A DNA stretch of 64,000 nt, from the NCBI RefSeq assembly GCF_000299575.1, contig NZ_AMGO01000012.1, positions 111,181 to 175,180 of the forward strand. Reading direction: 5' to 3'. The translations under genes and the position numbers were made by a program. Source of the stretch: Oceaniovalibus guishaninsula JLT2003. GTDB taxonomy: Bacteria; Pseudomonadota; Alphaproteobacteria; Rhodobacterales; Rhodobacteraceae. The first letter of the stretch is position 1. Each line of letters begins with the position of its first letter. Positions 37,340 to 45,737 of the stretch are shown here, piece by piece. Under the pieces are notes generated by a model. That model was given only the letters and a program-made list of their open reading frames with translations. It was not told the DNA's origin and searched no databases.

Positions 37340-38125
37340 TCAGGCGGTCGGGCCGGCATCCCTGACGAAGACCGGCATGCCGGGCCGGGACGCCGCCGGG
37401 TCGTGCCGATAGCCCAGCGCCGCAAAGTCGCGCAGGTCGCGCTCGTCGCGGGCGCGGGTTTCCACGACGAAGCGCGCCATCGCCCCCCGTGCCCGCTTGG
37501 CGTGAAAGCTGACGACCTTGCGCGCGCCGTTTCGTTCCTCAAGAAATTGCGGCGTGACGATCCGGGACCGCAGCACGGCGCTGTCGATCGCGGCGAAATA
37601 TTCCTTGCTGGCGCAGTTCAGCAGAACCGTGCTGTCCGTCGCATCGGCCTGCGCGTTCAGGGCCGCGGCGATCCGGCCGCCCCAGAAATCGTAAAGCGTC
37701 GCACCCCGGTCGGTCGCCAGCCGCGTTCCCATTTCCAGCCGATGCGGCGCGATCCCGTCTCTGGGCCGCAGGACGCCGTAAAGACCCGACAGGATGCGCA
37801 GATGGTCGTCGGCATAGGCCAGCGCGCGCCGGTCCAGCGTGGCGGCGGACAGCCCGCGATAGGTGTCGCCGGCGAAGGCCAACGCGGCCGGGCGCAGGTC
37901 TGCTTCGCCGTTCCGGCCGTCCGCGTCGGTCATGGCGGCATAGCGGTCGCGGTTGAGGCGGGCCAAATCGTCGCTGAGATGCATCAGCGCCTTCAGGTCG
38001 GCCGCCGACAGCGTACGCATCTGCGCCGCCAGCGCATCGGCCTCGGCCTGCAACTGGGGAACCGTCATCGGCGCGGTCGGGCCGTTCCAGTCAAGCCGTT
38101 TGGCCGGCGAAATCACGACGAGCAT
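37340..38125 (-). CDS. yaaA: Peroxide stress protein YaaA/DUF328
   Basis: A 261-residue cytosolic protein. It matches YaaA by VVISPAKRLDW at the start, LAFAGDTYRGLSAATLD, ADDHLRILSGLYGVLRPRDG and the C-terminal VVSFHAKRARGAMARFVVE. In E. coli YaaA lowers free iron during peroxide stress and binds DNA. Two ATGs are possible; the second (38125) is chosen because GAGGG lies 6 bases upstream. It converges with the histidine kinase and is followed upstream by recQ on the same strand with a 24-base gap. Confidence 0.93.
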   Translation of the reverse strand: MLVVISPAKRLDWNGPTAPMTVPQLQAEADALAAQMRTLSAADLKALMHLSDDLARLNRDRYAAMTDADGRNGEADLRPAALAFAGDTYRGLSAATLDRRALAYADDHLRILSGLYGVLRPRDGIAPHRLEMGTRLATDRGATLYDFWGGRIAAALNAQADATDSTVLLNCASKEYFAAIDSAVLRSRIVTPQFLEERNGARKVVSFHAKRARGAMARFVVETRARDERDLRDFAALGYRHDPAASRPGMPVFVRDAGPTA

Positions 38126-38149
38126 GCCCATCCCTCGATCTGCGGGGCC

Positions 38150-40216
38150 TCAGCCCTCGGCGATAATTTCCAGAAAGGCGGCACCGAACCTGTCGATCTG
38201 CCGCGGTCCCATGCCGGGCGCGCGGCCCAGCGCATCGAGCGAGGCGGGCCGATGTTCGGCGATCCAGCGCACGGTGGTCGTGCGGCAGTCGACGAAGCGG
38301 CCGGTGCCGTCGCTGCCCCGATCCAGCCGCGACGCCGTTTCCTGCAACCTGTCGAACAGCGACCCGGCGGCGCGACCGGCCAGTTTGCGCCGGGCGGGAT
38401 GGACGGGCGAAGGCTCGGCCCCCGTGATGACCTTGAGGAAGGCAGCGCCGAAGCGTTCCAGCTTGACCGCGCCGACGCCGCCGATCCGCGCCATCGCGTC
38501 CAGCGTCGCGGGGCGGCGTTCGGCCATCTCGACCAGGGTGCGGTCGGTGAAGATCACATAGGCGGGCACGCGCGCCGCTTCGGCCAAGGCGCGCCGCTGC
38601 GCCTTGAGCGCCGAAAGCAGCGGCGCATCCTCGTCCGCGACCAGCGCCTTGACGGCGGGGCGGGGCGCCGCGCGCGCCGTTTCGCGCCGCAGCTCGATCG
38701 TCGCCTCGCCGCGCAGCAGCGGCCGGGCGGCGTCGGTCATCCGCAGCGCGCCGTGGCGTTCGGGATCGGGGCGCAGCAGGTCGCGGCCCATCATCTGACG
38801 GAACACGTCCTGCCAGTCGCGCGGGGGCGTGGCCTTGCCCACGCCGAAGGTCGGCAGCGCATCGTGACCGCGTTCGCGGACCTTGGGCGTGGCCTTGCCC
38901 GTCAGCACGTCGATCAGGTGCCCCGCCCCGAACCATTCGCCAGTGCGTAGAACGGCGGACAGGGCCATGCGGACGGATTCGGTGCCGTCGAAGGTCAGCG
39001 GCGGCGTATCGCAGAGGTCGCAATTGCCGCAAGGTTCGGCCGTTTCGCCGAAATAGGCCAGAAGCTGGACGCGGCGGCATGCCAGCGCCTCGGCCAGACC
39101 CAGCAACGCGTTCAGGCGCCCGTGGTCGGCATCCTTGCGTTCGGGCGGGGCCAGCCCCTCGTCGATCTGCGAGCGGCGCAGGCGGATATCGTCTGCACCG
39201 AATAGTGTCAGCGTTTCCGCCGGGGCGCCGTCGCGGCCGGCGCGCCCGATTTCCTGATAATAGCTTTCGATGGATTTCGGCAGATCGGCATGGGCGACCC
39301 AGCGGATGTCGGGCTTGTCCACGCCCATCCCGAAGGCCACCGTCGCGCAGACGATCAGCCCGTCCTCGACCGCGAAGCGCGTCTCGACCGCGCGCCGGGC
39401 CTCGGCCTCCATCCCGCCGTGATAGGCGCAGGCGGGATGGCCCGCCTCGGCCATGGCGCGGGCCAGGCCCTCGGTCTTGGCGCGCGTCCCGCAATAGACG
39501 ATGCCCGACTGACCGCGCCGCGCGGCGGCGAAGTCGAGGATCTGCGCGCGCGGGCGGTCCTTGGCGGCGAAGGCCAGATGGATGTTGGGCCGGTCGAAGC
39601 CGTGCAGGAACACCCGCGGCTGCGCCCCGTCGAACAGGCGCGCGACAATCTCGTCCCGCGTTTCGGCATCGGCGGTGGCGGTGAAGGCGGCCAGCGGAAC
39701 GCCCAGGGATTTGCGCAGCGCGCCAATCTGAAGGTAGTCGGGGCGGAAATCGTGGCCCCACTGGCTGACGCAATGCGCCTCGTCCACGGCGATGGCGGTG
39801 ACGTTCGCGCGCGCCAGCAGCGTGCGGGCCGAGACCAGCCGTTCGGGAGCGAGATAGAGCAGCCTGAGCGTTCCGTCGGCCAGCGCGGCATGGACGGCAT
39901 CGGTTTCGGCGTCGGTATTGGCGCTGGTCAGGGCGCCGGCGACGACGCCCGCCGCCTGCAAGGCACGCACCTGGTCGCGCATCAGCGCGATCAGCGGCGA
40001 CACGACCAGCGTCACGCCGGGCCGCATCAGCGCGGGCAACTGGAAGCACAGCGATTTGCCGGCGCCCGTGGGCAGGATCGCCAGAACCTCTTGTCCGGCG
40101 GCGACCGCGGCGACGATCTCGGCCTGGCCCGGCCTGAAATCGGCAAAGCCGTAGACCGAGGCCAGCAGGTCGCGCGCGGCATCGGTCGCGGCGGCAGGAT
40201 CGACGGTGCCGTCCAT
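38150..40216 (-). CDS. recQ: ATP-dependent DNA helicase RecQ with two HRDC domains
   Basis: Superfamily 2 helicase, 688 residues. Motifs are intact: ADFRPGQAEIV, Walker A PTGAGKS, DEAHCVSQWGHDFRPDY, QEIGRAGRDG (motif VI). The zinc-binding segment has cysteines in ACRRVQLLAYFGE and EPCGNCDLC. After the winged-helix part come two HRDC domains, FTDRTLVEMAERRPATLDAM with GGVGAVKLERFGAAFLKVI, and a second WIAEHRPASLDALGRAPGMG with RQIDRFGAAFLEII at the very end. E. coli RecQ (about 610 residues) has one. Roles: recombination, fork repair. It is followed by yaaA and preceded by yggT with a 3-base gap. Confidence 0.95.
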   Translation of the reverse strand: MDGTVDPAAATDAARDLLASVYGFADFRPGQAEIVAAVAAGQEVLAILPTGAGKSLCFQLPALMRPGVTLVVSPLIALMRDQVRALQAAGVVAGALTSANTDAETDAVHAALADGTLRLLYLAPERLVSARTLLARANVTAIAVDEAHCVSQWGHDFRPDYLQIGALRKSLGVPLAAFTATADAETRDEIVARLFDGAQPRVFLHGFDRPNIHLAFAAKDRPRAQILDFAAARRGQSGIVYCGTRAKTEGLARAMAEAGHPACAYHGGMEAEARRAVETRFAVEDGLIVCATVAFGMGVDKPDIRWVAHADLPKSIESYYQEIGRAGRDGAPAETLTLFGADDIRLRRSQIDEGLAPPERKDADHGRLNALLGLAEALACRRVQLLAYFGETAEPCGNCDLCDTPPLTFDGTESVRMALSAVLRTGEWFGAGHLIDVLTGKATPKVRERGHDALPTFGVGKATPPRDWQDVFRQMMGRDLLRPDPERHGALRMTDAARPLLRGEATIELRRETARAAPRPAVKALVADEDAPLLSALKAQRRALAEAARVPAYVIFTDRTLVEMAERRPATLDAMARIGGVGAVKLERFGAAFLKVITGAEPSPVHPARRKLAGRAAGSLFDRLQETASRLDRGSDGTGRFVDCRTTTVRWIAEHRPASLDALGRAPGMGPRQIDRFGAAFLEIIAEG

Positions 40217-40219
40217 CCG

Positions 40220-40507
40220 TCAGTAAAAGGCGGCGGCGTTGTTTACCAGCACGATACGCAGCGCGTAGATCCCCACCAGCACCACCAGCGGCGCCAGATC
40301 GAGGCCGCCCATTGCCGGCAATGCGCGCCGGATCGGGCCGTAAAGCGGTTCCAGCAGGCGGTTCAGACCATACCAGATCTGGCCGACAAGCGGTTGACGG
40401 ACGTTGAGCACCTGAAAGTTGATCAGCCACGACATGATGATATGGGCGATCAGGATGAACCACACCACGTCGAGGATCAGCATCAGGATCTGGAAAAGGG
40501 AAGTCAT
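40220..40507 (-). CDS. YggT family membrane protein
   Basis: A 95-residue membrane protein with two helices (about 5-27 and 72-90) and the YggT motif LNRLLEPLYGPIRRALPAMGGLDL-type centre (YGPIRRALPAMGG is visible at about 56-68). YggT proteins occur in bacteria and plastids and are linked with osmotic shock or membrane-complex assembly; no defined activity. It lies 3 bases from recQ and divergent from the thioesterase gene. Confidence 0.92.
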   Translation of the reverse strand: MTSLFQILMLILDVVWFILIAHIIMSWLINFQVLNVRQPLVGQIWYGLNRLLEPLYGPIRRALPAMGGLDLAPLVVLVGIYALRIVLVNNAAAFY

Positions 40508-40614
40508 CGCGCCTGCCTGTTGATTGCCACCGCTACCTATGGCCTGTGCAACGCAACGGCAAGGTTGACGCCCCGCAGCCCTGTCGCCACCAGTCGCGCG
40601 ACAAGGAGGGCCGC

Positions 40615-41166
40615 ATGTATCCCGTCATCCGCATGGTCAAGGAGCTGTCGAAGTTCCGCCGCAGCCCCCGGCTGGGCCTCTTCGACACGCATGTCAGCCA
40701 GCATGTCTGCTGGCCGTGGGACATCGACCTGTGGCGTGAGCTGAACAACGGCCGCACGCTGACGCTTTACGATCTGGGCCGGGTGACGCTGTTCATGCGG
40801 ATCGGCGTGATCGACCTGATGCGCCGCCGCCGCTGGGCGGGGACCATCGCGGGCGCTTCGGTGCGCTATCGCCGCAGGGTACGGATGTTCGACCGGTTCG
40901 AGATGCGCAGCCGGATCATCGGTTGGGACGCGCGTTTTCTCTATCTCGAACAATCCATGTGGCGCGGCGACGAGGCGACGAGCCATGTCCTGCTGCGCAC
41001 CGCCGTCACCAGCGCCAAGGGACTGGTGCCGATGGACGAAGCGGCGGTCGCCATGGCGCACGAAGGCGCCAGCCCGCCCTTGCCGGATTGGGTGACGGCC
41101 TGGGTCAAGGCCGAGGCGCAGCGCCCCTGGCCGCCGATGCCGCCATCGCCGCCGTCCGCCCCGTGA
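40615..41166 (+). CDS. Acyl-CoA thioesterase-like protein (4HBT_2/THEM6-type hot-dog)
   Basis: A 183-residue protein of the hot-dog thioesterase superfamily, resembling FadM/THEM6. The segment RLGLFDTHVSQHVCWPWDID and the strands LTLYDLGRVTLFMRIGVID, AGASVRYRRRVRMFDRFEM, then DARFLYLEQSMWRGDEATSH fit that fold. A strong AAGGAGGG lies before the ATG. The usual catalytic Asp at WDIDL (D54-like) is present. Substrate unknown. Its stop overlaps the GTG of the UMF1 transporter (GTGA), forming an operon with mepA and the esterase-like gene. Confidence 0.8.
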   Translation: MYPVIRMVKELSKFRRSPRLGLFDTHVSQHVCWPWDIDLWRELNNGRTLTLYDLGRVTLFMRIGVIDLMRRRRWAGTIAGASVRYRRRVRMFDRFEMRSRIIGWDARFLYLEQSMWRGDEATSHVLLRTAVTSAKGLVPMDEAAVAMAHEGASPPLPDWVTAWVKAEAQRPWPPMPPSPPSAP

Positions 41167-42509
41167 CGGCGCCGGCGACGGCGACCCGGCGCAAGCGCAT
41201 CTGGGGCTGGTATTTCTTCGACTGGGCCAGCCAGCCCTACAACACGCTGCTGATCACCTTCATCTTCGGTCCCTACGTCAAGGACTTGCTGGGGGACGGC
41301 ACGCGCGCGCAGGCGGTCTGGGGGTTCGGCATCGCCGCGGCGGGTATCGTCATCGCCGTTCTGGCCCCCGTGCTGGGCGCCATCGCCGACCGGACCGGCG
41401 GGCGGATGCGATGGATCTGGCTGTTCTCGGCCCTTTACGTTTTCGGGGCGGCGTCGCTGTGGTTCGCCGCGCCAGGCAGTTTCAGCCTTTGGCTGGTGAT
41501 GGCCGGTTTCGCGCTGGGCCTGATCGGGATGGAATTCGCGACGATCTTCACCAATTCGATGCTGCCCGACCTCGCCCCGCGCGAGGAACTGGGGCGCATA
41601 TCGGGCGACGGCTGGGCCTTCGGCTATGTCGGCGGGCTGGTGGCGCTGGTGGCGATGCTGGCGCTGTTCGCCGAGGACGGCGCGACGGGGCGCACGCTGA
41701 TCGGGATCGACCCAGTGCTGGGGCTGGACGCCGCGCAGCGCGAAGGCACGCGCGCGGTCGGACCGCTGACGGCCCTGTGGTATGCGGTATTCATGATCCC
41801 GTTCTTCGCGTGGGTGCGCGACCCCAAGCCGACGGGGCGGGCCGATGTCGTGCAGGTGCGCGCGGCGCTGGCGGGGCTGGGCGCGACGATCAGGCGACTG
41901 CCGCGCACGCCCAGCCGGTTCGCCTTTCTCGGTGCGTCGATGTTCTATCGCGACGGGCTGAACGGCACCTATGCGCTGGGCGCGATATTCGCGGCGGGGG
42001 TGCTGGACTGGTCGGTCGTGCAGACGGGCACGTTCGGGATCCTGGCGGTCGTCACCGGCGCGATCTTCGCTTGGATCGGCGGGCGGGCCGACCGCGCCTT
42101 CGGACCCAAGCCGGTGATCGTCGCGGGGGTGGCGGCGCTGATCGCAGTCGTGCTGGCGGCGATGTTCGTGTCGCGCGATGCGGTCTTCGGGCTGACGGTC
42201 GCGGAGGGATCGCGCCTGCCCGACGCGGTTTTCATGGGGATCGGCGCGGCCATCGGGGCGGCGGGCGGCGCGTTGCAGGCGGCCAGCCGCACGATGATGG
42301 TGCATCAGGCCGATCCCGGCCGCATGGCCGAAGCCTTCGGTCTCTACGCGCTGTCGGGCAAGGCCACGTCGTTCTTGGCGCCGCTGTCCATCGGCGTCGC
42401 GACCGCATTGACCGGATCGCAACAATGGGGCATCGCGCCGCTGATCGTGCTGTTCGCCGGCGGATTGCTGCTGCTACTCTGGGTGAAACCCGAGGGAGAT
42501 CCCGCATGA
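41163..42509 (+). CDS. Major facilitator transporter, UMF1 (Atg22-like) family
   Basis: A 448-residue transporter with 12 helices. It begins with RRKRIWGWYFFDWASQPYNT, the typical UMF1 opening, and has FGPYVKDLLG, GALADRTG-like motif GAIADRTGGRMRW and the later GIGAAIGAAGGALQAASRTM and the SGKATSFLAPLSIG block of this family. The GTG start overlaps the thioesterase stop. UMF1 members are related to yeast vacuolar amino-acid exporter Atg22; bacterial substrates are unknown. Coupled to mepA downstream by ATGA. Confidence 0.9.
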   Translation: MTAPATATRRKRIWGWYFFDWASQPYNTLLITFIFGPYVKDLLGDGTRAQAVWGFGIAAAGIVIAVLAPVLGAIADRTGGRMRWIWLFSALYVFGAASLWFAAPGSFSLWLVMAGFALGLIGMEFATIFTNSMLPDLAPREELGRISGDGWAFGYVGGLVALVAMLALFAEDGATGRTLIGIDPVLGLDAAQREGTRAVGPLTALWYAVFMIPFFAWVRDPKPTGRADVVQVRAALAGLGATIRRLPRTPSRFAFLGASMFYRDGLNGTYALGAIFAAGVLDWSVVQTGTFGILAVVTGAIFAWIGGRADRAFGPKPVIVAGVAALIAVVLAAMFVSRDAVFGLTVAEGSRLPDAVFMGIGAAIGAAGGALQAASRTMMVHQADPGRMAEAFGLYALSGKATSFLAPLSIGVATALTGSQQWGIAPLIVLFAGGLLLLLWVKPEGDPA

Positions 42510-43399
42510 AACGATTGCTGCTGGCCTTGACGCTGCTTGCCGCCTGCGGAGGCGGCGCGACGGTGCCCGAACCGCCAGCCCCGCAGGTGACGCGCAGCGG
42601 CGTGGCCAAGCAGTTGTTCGGGTCGATGCCCACGGCGGCGTCCCTTCCGCCCGCGCCCTATGGCGGCTATTCCAAGGGATGCCTTGCGGGCGGCGCGCAA
42701 CTGCCCGAGACGGGGCCGACATGGCAGGCGATGCGGCTGTCGCGCAACCGCAACTGGGCGCATCCGACCACCGTAGATTTCGTGCAGGATCTGTCGCGCA
42801 AGGCGGCGGCGCTGCCGGGAACGAACGGCCTTTATGTCGGCGACATGAGCCAGCCGCGCGGCGGCCCGATGCTGACCGGCCATGCCAGTCATCAGATCGG
42901 GCTGGATGCCGACATCTGGCTGATGCCCGCCACGCTGGGCCTGTCGCAAGGCCAGCGCGAATCGCTGAGCGCGGTCAGCTTTCGGCGCGCGGGCGGGGCG
43001 TTCACCAACGACCGCTGGTCGCGCATCCAGCACGAGATCGTCAAGGCCGCCGCCAGCGATCCGCGCGTCGCGCGCATCTTCATCTTTCCGGGCGCCAAGG
43101 TTCGGATGTGCGCGGACGAGACGGGCGACCGGACGTGGCTGCGCAAGGTGCGCCCCTGGGCGGGGCATCACTATCATTTCCACGTCCGGCTGAACTGTCC
43201 GGCGGGGGCTTCGGGCTGTGTCGCGCAGGATCCGATTCCGCCGGGGGACGGATGCGCCGACGCGCAGGCCTGGGTGAACAACATCCTCAACCCGCCGCCG
43301 GCCCGGCCGCGCGATCCGAACGCGCCGCCGCCCAAACCCCGGCGCGACCTGACGATGGCCGATCTGCCGCAGCAATGCCAAGCCGTTCTGGCGCGCTGA
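42506..43399 (+). CDS. mepA: Penicillin-insensitive murein endopeptidase MepA
   Basis: Zinc metallopeptidase, 297 residues, cutting D-Ala-meso-DAP cross-links in peptidoglycan. A lipoprotein signal is likely: LLALTLLAACGGG with lipobox AAC (Cys about 13). LAS-family zinc ligands are visible in GHASHQIGLDADIWL (His and Asp) and in the final HHYHFHVRLNCP. GRSGYSKGC-like cysteines (C58 region, C196, C227) probably form disulfides. GAGGGAGA precedes the ATG, which overlaps the UMF1 stop. Its end overlaps the next gene by 25 bases. A Pro-rich C-terminus (NPPPARPRDPNAPPPKPR) is unusual. Confidence 0.94.
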   Translation: MKRLLLALTLLAACGGGATVPEPPAPQVTRSGVAKQLFGSMPTAASLPPAPYGGYSKGCLAGGAQLPETGPTWQAMRLSRNRNWAHPTTVDFVQDLSRKAAALPGTNGLYVGDMSQPRGGPMLTGHASHQIGLDADIWLMPATLGLSQGQRESLSAVSFRRAGGAFTNDRWSRIQHEIVKAAASDPRVARIFIFPGAKVRMCADETGDRTWLRKVRPWAGHHYHFHVRLNCPAGASGCVAQDPIPPGDGCADAQAWVNNILNPPPARPRDPNAPPPKPRRDLTMADLPQQCQAVLAR

Positions 43400-44217
43400 T
43401 CCTGTCCCTGCTGCTCTGGACCGCGCCGCTTCATGCGGCCGAGTTCCTGGGCGCATGGGATTGGGACGGGGTCGGCGGCAAGTTCGGCGGCTGGTCGGGG
43501 ATCGACATGGCGCCCGATGGCAGCGATTTCGTCGCCGTGTCCGACCGCGGCAGCCTGATCCGCGGCCGCTTTGTGCGCGAGGACGGCATCGTGGCGGGCA
43601 TCGATGCGCGGCGGCCTGCCGCGCTGCTGGGCAAGGGCGGCCGGCCGCTGCCCGAAGGCGCGTCCGATGCCGAAGGGATCGCGCTGGCGCCGGACGGCAC
43701 GGTTTACATCTCGTTCGAGCGCGACCACCGCATTGGCTTTCTGAAGGACGGTCGGCTGAAGCGTCTGCCGGTCCATCCCGATTTCGCGGATTTCCCCGAG
43801 AACGGCGGGATGGAGGGTCTGGCCGTCGATGACGAGGGGGCCCTGTGGACGACGCCAGAGGGCGGATCCGTCACCGCGTTCTACCGCTTCGATGGGAATA
43901 GCTGGCAGCGGGGCTGCGATCTGCCCAGGTCGGGCACGTTCCGGCCCGTCGGCTTGGATTTCGGACCCGACGGGATGCTTTACATGCTGGAACGGGCGTT
44001 CTTCGGGCCGTTCGGTTTTGCCGCACGGGTGCGCAGGCTGGATACCGAGACCTGCGGGGCCGACATCGTGCTGACCACCCGGCCCGGTCAGTTCGACAAT
44101 CTGGAAGGAATGGCCGTCTGGCGCGACGATAGGGGTGCGACGCGGCTGACGATGATTTCCGACGACAATTTCAACGTCCTTCAGCGGACGCAGATCGTCG
44201 AATGGCGGCTTCCCTGA
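43375..44217 (+). CDS. Esterase-like phytase family protein, exported
   Basis: A 280-residue exported protein, start ATG 43375 inside the mepA 3-prime end (different frame). Signal peptide MPSRSGALILSLLLWTAPLHAA with cleavage after HAA. The mature domain has beta-propeller style repeats: GWSGIDMAPDGSDFVAVSDR, SDAEGIALAPDGTVYISFER, GGMEGLAVDDEGALWTTPEG, PVGLDFGPDGMLYMLER and NLEGMAVWRDDRG. This is the esterase-like phytase (PF13449-type) fold. Substrate unknown. Its last 47 bases overlap the 3-prime end of the convergent EamA gene. Confidence 0.86.
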   Translation: MPSRSGALILSLLLWTAPLHAAEFLGAWDWDGVGGKFGGWSGIDMAPDGSDFVAVSDRGSLIRGRFVREDGIVAGIDARRPAALLGKGGRPLPEGASDAEGIALAPDGTVYISFERDHRIGFLKDGRLKRLPVHPDFADFPENGGMEGLAVDDEGALWTTPEGGSVTAFYRFDGNSWQRGCDLPRSGTFRPVGLDFGPDGMLYMLERAFFGPFGFAARVRRLDTETCGADIVLTTRPGQFDNLEGMAVWRDDRGATRLTMISDDNFNVLQRTQIVEWRLP

Positions 44218-45079
44218 CGCGGACTTGCGACAATTGCACCGCAAGGATGCCCGCCATGACGATCGCGACGCCGACAAGGTCGATGGGATGCAGCGCTTCG
44301 CCCAGGACCAGCGCTGCGATGGTCACGCCGAAGAACGGGTTGAGGAAGTGGAACGTCGCCGCGCGCACCGCGCCGATCCGACCGACCAGCACGAACCAGA
44401 CGAAAGTGGCCAGCAGACCCGGCACGAGGGTGGTATAAAGGAACGCGGCGATCAGTTCCGCCGACCAGTCCACCGACCAGGTTTCGGTCAGCAGCGCCAC
44501 AACGCTCAACGCGGCGCTGCCCACCAGCATCTGCAACCCGACCACCATCAGCACGTTGCCGCCCGCCGTGGCGCCCCGCACCGATAGGGTGGCGACCGTC
44601 AGCGCCAGCGCGCCCAGCACGCACAGCGCCAGCCCGGTCACGTCGACACCCCCCGACAGGCGGCTGCCCATGATGATCGCGACGCCCGCCAGCCCCGCCC
44701 CCAGTCCGGCAGCCCCGAGGGGCCGGATCCGTTCGTCCAGAAACGCCCATCCGGCCAGCGCCACCAGCAGCGGCATGGTGCTGGCGACGATGGCGGCCAG
44801 CCCGGCCTCGATCCGCTGCATCGCCACGAAGTTCAGTCCCAGATAGAGCGCGTTCTGCGACAGGCCGAAGATCACCGTCGCGCGCCATTGCGGGCGGGTC
44901 AGCCGCCAGGATTGCCCCAGCGCGCGGGCGATGGCGATGCCGATAAGGCCCGAGATCGCGAAGCGAATCGCCAGCGCCGTCAGGGGCGGCGCATGGCTGA
45001 CGACAATGCGCGCCGACGCGAAGGCCGACGACCACATGACCGCGAAGGCAAGTCCGAGAAAAAGCGCCTTGATGTCCAA
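44171..45079 (-). CDS. EamA/DMT-superfamily transporter
   Basis: A 302-residue membrane protein with ten helices in two EamA repeats. The N-terminus ALFLGLAFAVMWSSAFASAR is typical of the drug/metabolite transporter superfamily, with PPLTALAIRFAISGLIG and the second repeat HFLNPFFGVTIAALVLGEAL. The start is TTG at 45079, immediately after the pncA stop; the first ATG is 14 codons in and would remove half of helix 1. The C-terminal tail overlaps the opposite-strand phytase-like gene. Substrate unknown; many relatives export amino acids. Confidence 0.88.
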   Translation of the reverse strand: MDIKALFLGLAFAVMWSSAFASARIVVSHAPPLTALAIRFAISGLIGIAIARALGQSWRLTRPQWRATVIFGLSQNALYLGLNFVAMQRIEAGLAAIVASTMPLLVALAGWAFLDERIRPLGAAGLGAGLAGVAIIMGSRLSGGVDVTGLALCVLGALALTVATLSVRGATAGGNVLMVVGLQMLVGSAALSVVALLTETWSVDWSAELIAAFLYTTLVPGLLATFVWFVLVGRIGAVRAATFHFLNPFFGVTIAALVLGEALHPIDLVGVAIVMAGILAVQLSQVRVREAAIRRSASAEGR

Positions 45080-45080
45080 T

Positions 45081-45683
45081 TCAGGCGATCGTCACGCCGG
45101 CATCGCGCATCCGTTCCAGTGCCGCCGCGCGCGATCCGTCATGGTCGATGGCTGCCGACAGGTCGGTCCGCACGGTGACGCCGAAGCCCAGCCGCGCGGC
45201 ATCGAGCGCGGAATAGGCGACGCAGAAATCCAGCGCCAGCCCGGCCAGCACCAGATCCCCGATGCCGCGCGTGCGCAGGTATCCTTCCAGCCCCGTGGGC
45301 GTGGTGCGGTCGTTCTCGAAGAACGCGGAGTAGCTGTCGATTGCCCGGTTGAACCCCTTGCGCAGGATCAGATCGCCGTCGGTGCGCAGGCCGGGCACGA
45401 AACGCGCGCCGTGGGTGCCTTGCACGCAATGGTCGGGCCAGAGAATCTGCGCGCCATAGGGCATCTCGACCGAGTCCATCGGCCGCGCATCCGCATGGTT
45501 CGACGCAAACGACGCGTGATCGGCCGGGTGCCAGTCCTGCGTCAGGATGACGGTACCGAAATCGTCCATCGCGGCGTTGATGCCGTCCACCAGCGCATCG
45601 CCGCCCGCGACGGCCAGCGCGCCGCCGGGGCAGAAATCGTTCTGCATGTCGATGACGATCAGCGCGCGGTCGGGATGTGTCAT
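45081..45683 (-). CDS. pncA: Nicotinamidase/pyrazinamidase
   Basis: Cysteine hydrolase of 200 residues converting nicotinamide to nicotinate in NAD salvage. Catalytic triad: D12 in IDMQNDFCPGGALAV, K109 in ILRKGFNR and C154 in GLALDFCVAYSALDA, with the metal-binding D50, H52 and H56 in TQDWHPADHASFASNH. AAAGGA precedes the ATG. The gene is followed one base later by an EamA transporter, possibly co-transcribed. Full length and intact, and predicted to make the cell sensitive to pyrazinamide-type prodrugs. Confidence 0.95.
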   Translation of the reverse strand: MTHPDRALIVIDMQNDFCPGGALAVAGGDALVDGINAAMDDFGTVILTQDWHPADHASFASNHADARPMDSVEMPYGAQILWPDHCVQGTHGARFVPGLRTDGDLILRKGFNRAIDSYSAFFENDRTTPTGLEGYLRTRGIGDLVLAGLALDFCVAYSALDAARLGFGVTVRTDLSAAIDHDGSRAAALERMRDAGVTIA

Positions 45684-45737
45684 GGTCTGTCCTTTGTCGT
45701 TTCATCGCTAAGGGCGGGGCGGCGGGCGGTCAACGGG

